The translations under genes were made by a program, and so were the position numbers. Below the pieces are notes generated by a model, which ran no database searches, was not told the origin of the DNA, and saw only the letters and a program-made list of their open reading frames with translations. Shown one piece after another: positions 7,691 through 11,446 of a stretch of DNA of 11,446 nucleotides (its first letter is position 1; every line of letters starts with the position of its first letter). The stretch lies in the NCBI GenBank assembly GCA_023091735.1, contig JALKBU010001403.1, positions 1 through 11,446 of the forward strand, given 5' to 3'. The stretch is from Trichomonas tenax (Eukaryota; Parabasalia; Trichomonadida; Trichomonadidae).

Positions 7691-7717
7691 ATTATACCCT
7701 TCCTTTAGGAGTATAAT
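7691..7717 (+). terminator. Stem-loop immediately after the RPS8 stop
   Basis: An inverted repeat starts 4 nt after the stop codon. ATTATAC pairs with GTATAAT (7711-7717), and the stem extends by CCT with AGG past one bulged A, giving about 10 pairs around a 6-nt loop. It sits where the mRNA 3' end is expected, so it may mark or protect the 3' end; eukaryotic genes do not normally use such hairpins for termination, and histone-type 3' ends are the nearest precedent. Function is inferred only. Confidence 0.4.
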
Positions 7718-8269
7718 TTAGATTCACAATTTATTTCTTTTTTCAAATATCACAACTCCCATACTTCAGATTCAGTTAATTTGTTTTAGTTCTATTGAAT
7801 ACCAAATTGATTATTAATATATAGCCATGCTGGAGAAAGGGTTGAACAATACCGCCTATGGTTATCCTAAATCTTGTGTGAAAAGGAATTACTCATCTTT
7901 TTGAATCTTATTGATTTTTTTAATTTTGCTTGGCTGGACAAAATAACTTTAGGGCTATGTCGTTGTTGCATTGGTCAGATTATATTCATTATTGCGAAGA
8001 CTGAAATATGTTCGCTTTGTCATGTAAAGTAGCAAAAGTCAAAATTTCAGAAAATCTTAATCAAACTCTTAAGAGCCCAATGGTAAGCGGAAGCACGGTC
8101 TGCATATACAATCGTGCCGTTTAACAGCAGCAGTAAACACTTATTAATTTTATTGTTCATAATGCTACAAGCGAATTATAAGAAGTTGTGTGTTAGAACA
8201 ATATGAATAGACTTTATTAATTTCGAAATTATTTTACAGAACAATAAGTTATTAAAAATATTGAATTTC
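7718..8269. other. Convergent intergenic region, RPS8 to initiator-binding-like gene
   Basis: No recognisable gene lies here, which is longer than expected between convergent genes. It holds a short ATG frame at 7827-7904 (25 codons, no initiator match) and another at 8080-8124 (14 codons) in a locally less AT-rich patch (about 8070-8135). A copy of the RPS8-upstream segment occurs at 8021-8048. No tRNA, snRNA or rRNA pattern could be confirmed. Confidence 0.5.
8018..8048 (+). promoter_or_regulatory. Orphan copy of the RPS8 upstream motif pair
   Basis: TGTCATGTAAA at 8018-8028 is followed by AAAGTCAAAAT at 8035-8045. Aligned without gaps, 8021-8048 matches 7008-7035 (upstream of RPS8) at 23 of 28 positions. 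No coding gene follows. It may be the promoter of an unannotated transcript or a remnant of a duplicated promoter. Confidence 0.4.
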
Positions 8270-9088
8270 TTATGCACCTTTCCATTTGCATTTCGCAAGA
8301 TCAGCCTCAGTGCTACCGCGCTTGAAGACGCCAGCTGTGTGTCTGACCATTCTCATGTGGGAAAGATCAACGTGTCCTAAATTGTGCTTCGCTGCAACAG
8401 CTTCACTTTCCTCGAATGAGAGCTCGACGAAACCGTGTGATGGGAAGTTACCCTGTTGATGGAAAAGGCCACCTTCGATTGTTTTGACTCCAATTAATCT
8501 TGCGAATGGTTCCCTTGAAACCCAGATGATATTATCATCAACCCATTTCACACCTATGTGTGGGAAATATTCTGGATAAAGCTCTGTTATACGTAATGCG
8601 TTGAATAATTTATATGGGAACTTTGAAGCGGATGAGTTCCTTCTTCTGAAGAAAGATTGAACTAAATTTCCGAATGTCACGATATCAGAGGACCATGTTG
8701 ATCCAGGAATTAAGCCGATCTGGCTTGGCGAAAATGTAATCGAAGGATCAGAAACAAGCTGTTCAAACTGCCTGTTCTGAATAGGCGTCTGAAGGTTGAA
8801 TCTTGGAAGTGATTCTGATATTTGTTTTGCTGAGAATAATTGAATGAAAGATTGATCAGGAATAAGAATGGGGTACGCGCTTTGTCCTGAAGGCTGCTGA
8901 TACTGTGGCGCGATGGGTGACGCTTGCAATAGGGTCGCGTAGTTCTGTGAGTACAATTGTGAGGCTTGATTAAACTGTTGGAACTGGAAAGGTGGCGGAG
9001 TGCTGCTGTGGTACAACATTATGGGAATACCTTGCTGTGTTTTGTCTGAGCGATACGTTGAAACTTTGGATGTACTTTGTTCTTGCAT
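8270..9088 (-). CDS. Initiator-binding-domain-like protein (IBP39-related family)
   Basis: This 272-residue protein starts at the ATG 9088-9086. The open frame reaches 9205 only by taking a GTG as start, and the extra residues look like leader sequence. Residues 1-75 are low in complexity and rich in Gln, Ser, Pro and Tyr. A folded domain spans about 115-235, including TFGNLVQSFFRRR (138-150), KLFNALRITELYPEYF (160-175), GVKWVDDNIIWVSREPFARL (179-198) and GGLFHQQGNFPSHGFVELS (206-224). This pattern resembles the winged-helix initiator-binding domain (IBD) family of trichomonads; IBP39, its founding member, binds Inr and M5 core promoter elements and recruits RNA polymerase II. A basic C-terminal tail follows. 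The family assignment is from memory of the pattern and not searched. The gene converges on RPS8. On its strand a CCTTTA lies at 9126-9121, about 33 nt before the ATG. Confidence 0.68.
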   Translation of the reverse strand: MQEQSTSKVSTYRSDKTQQGIPIMLYHSSTPPPFQFQQFNQASQLYSQNYATLLQASPIAPQYQQPSGQSAYPILIPDQSFIQLFSAKQISESLPRFNLQTPIQNRQFEQLVSDPSITFSPSQIGLIPGSTWSSDIVTFGNLVQSFFRRRNSSASKFPYKLFNALRITELYPEYFPHIGVKWVDDNIIWVSREPFARLIGVKTIEGGLFHQQGNFPSHGFVELSFEESEAVAAKHNLGHVDLSHMRMVRHTAGVFKRGSTEADLAKCKWKGA

Positions 9089-10453
9089 TTCGAATTTTTT
9101 TAAAAACCAGTTTTTTTGTGTAAAGGTTGAATTTCTCAACTTGTGATTGGTGCAGGATATTGTAGATATCGAAAAACCCGAAAATTTACTTTTGAAAAAA
9201 CACACTCAAAATTTTGTGAATAGTGTTCGTTTTATTTACATCGCGGAGGCTAAGAATTAATAATATTGAAGAAAAAATATTTGTGATTACACTCAAAAAA
9301 TTAAAAAGGTTGTCAATTTTGAGGCATATTTACAAGGGGCTGAATAGAAGCAGAGTGGCTCAATTTGATGCAGAATGGGTTCACAATTTTAATAAGTTTA
9401 CATCACCGTGCTAGAAATTGAGAAGCACATTAGGATGAATATCTTACAAATTAACAGTATGGTATATAGATCATAATAGTGTGTTTTAGCCCAGATATCA
9501 GCAAATTATGAAATTATTTTTTTGTACCTTATATGATTTGAACGGTCGGAAGTGAATTTGATGCTATCCTCTCAATTTTAGTTTACAAAATAATGGTACC
9601 ACGAGGATCGCAGCATTTCGGTAATACTATTAATGGTACTTTTAGGCCCTAACAAATTTTTGGCATTTGGCAAATTATGCGGAGGCCATATAGTTACAAT
9701 GTATCTTTGCGTGCATTCGATATAATATCAATTCAAAAACATAAGCATACGAACAGTAAGTGCAATTTAAATAAAACGTATTTTTTTCAAAATCTTCGTC
9801 ATATATAAAATATAAGATCTCCTATGTATGTGAATTCAAATAAACATCAAATGGAGTTGATTTACAGAGGGTTGAACTCATTCCGAGTGCCTCAATGTCT
9901 AGCATAGTGCCTTCAGAAAATTGATATGTTATTGAAAATTTGAGTAGTTTACGCATCAACTCAGCTTGAGATTTAGCTTATATTGACAAAATTGAGCAAC
10001 TTTGTTCGCTTTTTGGCCGTCAGTTTGATTTTTAAAAATAAGTAAAATATGATCTATATGCTTATAGAATGCTATTTTTATTAAAAGGAGGAAAACTGAC
10101 ATAGTTTTTTTTTGGAGAAATCTCTTTTCTGTTCATTGGACATCGATTTAGAGATGATAAGTATGTTGCCTATTGCCCATGAGCCTCATTCAAGCAAAAA
10201 CAAAGCATATTATTGTAAAGATATTTCGTTTTTTTTTTCATAAATTCAACAAAACATATAGGCTCTGAAGAAGATGCCTCCACCTTCAATTGTAAAGATA
10301 TATGCCATGTCTAGCATGCTTTATAATCTATTTTTTTCAACATATTGTTGATTTTGCGTTTTAAGACAAAATACTTTTCACAATGCAATTAGCTCACCTT
10401 TAAGTGTATATTTTTCATTACAAAATCGGCATTTTATACGCGATATCTAAGAT

Positions 10454-10484
10454 ATTTTGAAAAAATGCTAAATGAGCTAGATCT
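10454..10484 (+). repeat. Imperfect direct repeat, copy 1
   Basis: A stretch of about 31 nt with the core AAAAAATGCTAAAT followed by GAGCTAGATCT. Copy 2 starts about 108 nt downstream. Flanks are less alike, so the pair is probably an old duplication. Confidence 0.5.
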
Positions 10485-10561
10485 CAAGACAATAGGTTCT
10501 ATACATCCTACAGAATAGCATATCGTCGCATCAACAGTAGAATGATAAGATAATTTAGACA

Positions 10562-10593
10562 ATTTTGGAAAAAATGCTAAATCAGCTTGATAT
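10562..10593 (+). repeat. Imperfect direct repeat, copy 2
   Basis: Repeats the core AAAAAATGCTAAAT of 10454-10484, followed by CAGCTTGATAT, with one inserted G before the A-run and three or four substitutions. Neither copy lies in a coding frame. Confidence 0.5.
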
Positions 10594-10859
10594 TGCAACT
10601 ATCAGTAATCCATTGAATGTGAGATACCTTTGATCAATATCTGGATAGATCATCGTGTGATAAATTTGAATCAAATATAAAATCGGCCTTAAGGCCCTAT
10701 GGCCAAATATAGGCTCTCAAAATATTCTATGAGATTGTCTAAAAACGTATTTCCCACAATTTGATGCTTTTCAAGATAGAGAGATCTAGATTTACAATGA
10801 TATTAGATTCTTTGCACATAGCATATTAGAGGGGATTTATTAATATCTCTTGTAGTATA

Positions 10860-10920
10860 CAGAGTGTGATTTTTTGGGGTAGTCCAAAATTTTGTCCAAA
10901 CCCCAAAAACTCCCACTCTG
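10860..10920. repeat. Long hairpin: 21-nt inverted repeat around a 19-nt loop
   Basis: The left arm 10860-10880 and right arm 10900-10920 are complementary at 19 of 21 positions: CAGAGTG...GGGGT on the left and ACCCC...CACTCTG on the right. The loop contains CAAAATTTTG, itself a palindrome. This is far stronger than expected by chance in AT-rich DNA because the arms contain G/C blocks. It could be a foldback or MITE-type mobile element remnant, or the stem of a structured RNA. Confidence 0.7.
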
Positions 10921-11125
10921 AGAATATCCATAATTATAATTTCCTCAAAATTCATATTATAACAATTTTCCTATCATTTATATCGAAATCCCAATAATTT
11001 CTATGATTTGTTATTAAAATGTATATTTTAATTAATAATCTAAATTCTTATTGCTATGATTCATGAATGGTTTATCTAAATTTGTAAAAATAAACAATTA
11101 TTTTTAGGGAAAATTTTTCCTTCTA

Positions 11126-11160
11126 CAGTGTAGTCCCGCGACCTTCATAACTTTTTATCT
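11126..11160 (+). mobile_element. Possible left terminal inverted repeat of a Tc1/mariner-type element
   Basis: After a TA dinucleotide (11124-11125), the sequence begins CAGTGTAGTCCCGCGACC and continues into CTTCATAACTTTTTATC. Many Tc1/mariner elements start CAGTG next to a TA target duplication, and T. vaginalis is known to carry mariner elements. The matching right end and any transposase would lie beyond the window, since no reverse-complement copy is seen inside. Transposase coding is not seen in the remaining 290 bases. Confidence 0.3.
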
Positions 11161-11446
11161 GATCATTATTTTTTCGATTTGAAAGTACTTTCATGAACTT
11201 ATTGATAGTTGTCTATCCAGTGGTATAAGTAGCACAGTCTATATATCTATCAAATCATTGATTGCATTTCAAATTGTCCAAAAATATACGATTTCCAGCA
11301 TAAATGTATGCGCTAATACGCAGCATATGATATTTTTATGTGTATTATTGATTCAAATGCCTCTTATACGCTTAAAATTAAAAATGCAACTAATTCATTA
11401 ATTGATTTGAGGGCGATTATACACATGAAAGTTATTGAATTTGATG

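Larger units (their letters stand above)
9089..11446. other. Long gene-poor AT-rich region
   Basis: No frame here gives a believable protein. The longest plus-strand frame (9223-9414) starts at GTG and has no family resemblance, though a short part of its translation recurs at 9861. A minus-strand frame of about 48 codons at 9592-9735 is unrecognised. The region contains an exact 12-bp palindrome GGCCTTAAGGCC (10685-10696), several short words used twice, an imperfect direct repeat near 10454 and 10562, a strong hairpin at 10860-10920, and a possible transposon end at 11126. It looks like decayed sequence plus mobile-element debris. Confidence 0.6.

Noticed and set aside
8070..8135. Possible tRNA, from an A-box-like stretch near 8075
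   Set aside because: No B box (GGTTCRANYCC) or cloverleaf could be found on either strand.
9089..9205. N-terminal extension of the initiator-binding-like protein
   Set aside because: It depends on a GTG start, unlikely in a eukaryotic nuclear gene; the ATG at 9088 gives a sensible protein.

Overview
The window looks like nuclear DNA of a trichomonad (Parabasalia, such as Trichomonas or Tritrichomonas). It is AT-rich and gene-dense, and none of the genes shows an intron. 5' leaders appear very short: initiator (Inr) matches of the TCAYWWW type, or a CCTTT (M5-type) element, lie about 8-35 nt before several start codons. One gene encodes a protein resembling the trichomonad initiator-binding-domain family. 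Genus and species cannot be fixed from sequence alone. The standard genetic code fits every intact gene.

Layout. On the minus strand at the left edge (101-1075) is a decayed member of a surface-type beta-helix repeat family, with three in-frame stops in one otherwise readable frame. Next, also on the minus strand, is an intact REEP/Yop1 (TB2/DP1/HVA22) ER-shaping protein (1225-1671). A 493-bp divergent promoter region separates it from four plus-strand genes: a homeodomain-like plus WD40 fusion protein (2165-3712), a six-transmembrane K+ channel with a cyclic-nucleotide-binding domain (3942-5594), a probable Pcf11-like CID plus zinc-finger protein (5774-6562), and ribosomal protein eS8/RPS8 (7094-7687). 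Converging on RPS8 from the right is a minus-strand gene for an initiator-binding-like protein; its true ATG is at 9088. The last 2.3 kb (9089-11446) has no convincing gene but contains a strong hairpin, short dispersed repeats, and one possible Tc1/mariner-type terminal repeat near 11126 that points off the right edge.

The genes do not form a pathway; they are a mix of housekeeping, signalling and gene-expression functions. Two of them (the Pcf11-like and initiator-binding-like proteins) would act at opposite ends of the transcription cycle. Regulatory observations recur: an 11-mer TGTCATGTAAA occurs exactly three times with near-matches at other promoters, and a 28-nt segment upstream of RPS8 has a 23/28 ungapped match in an otherwise empty stretch at 8021-8048. 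I see no defence system, CRISPR array, tRNA or rRNA.
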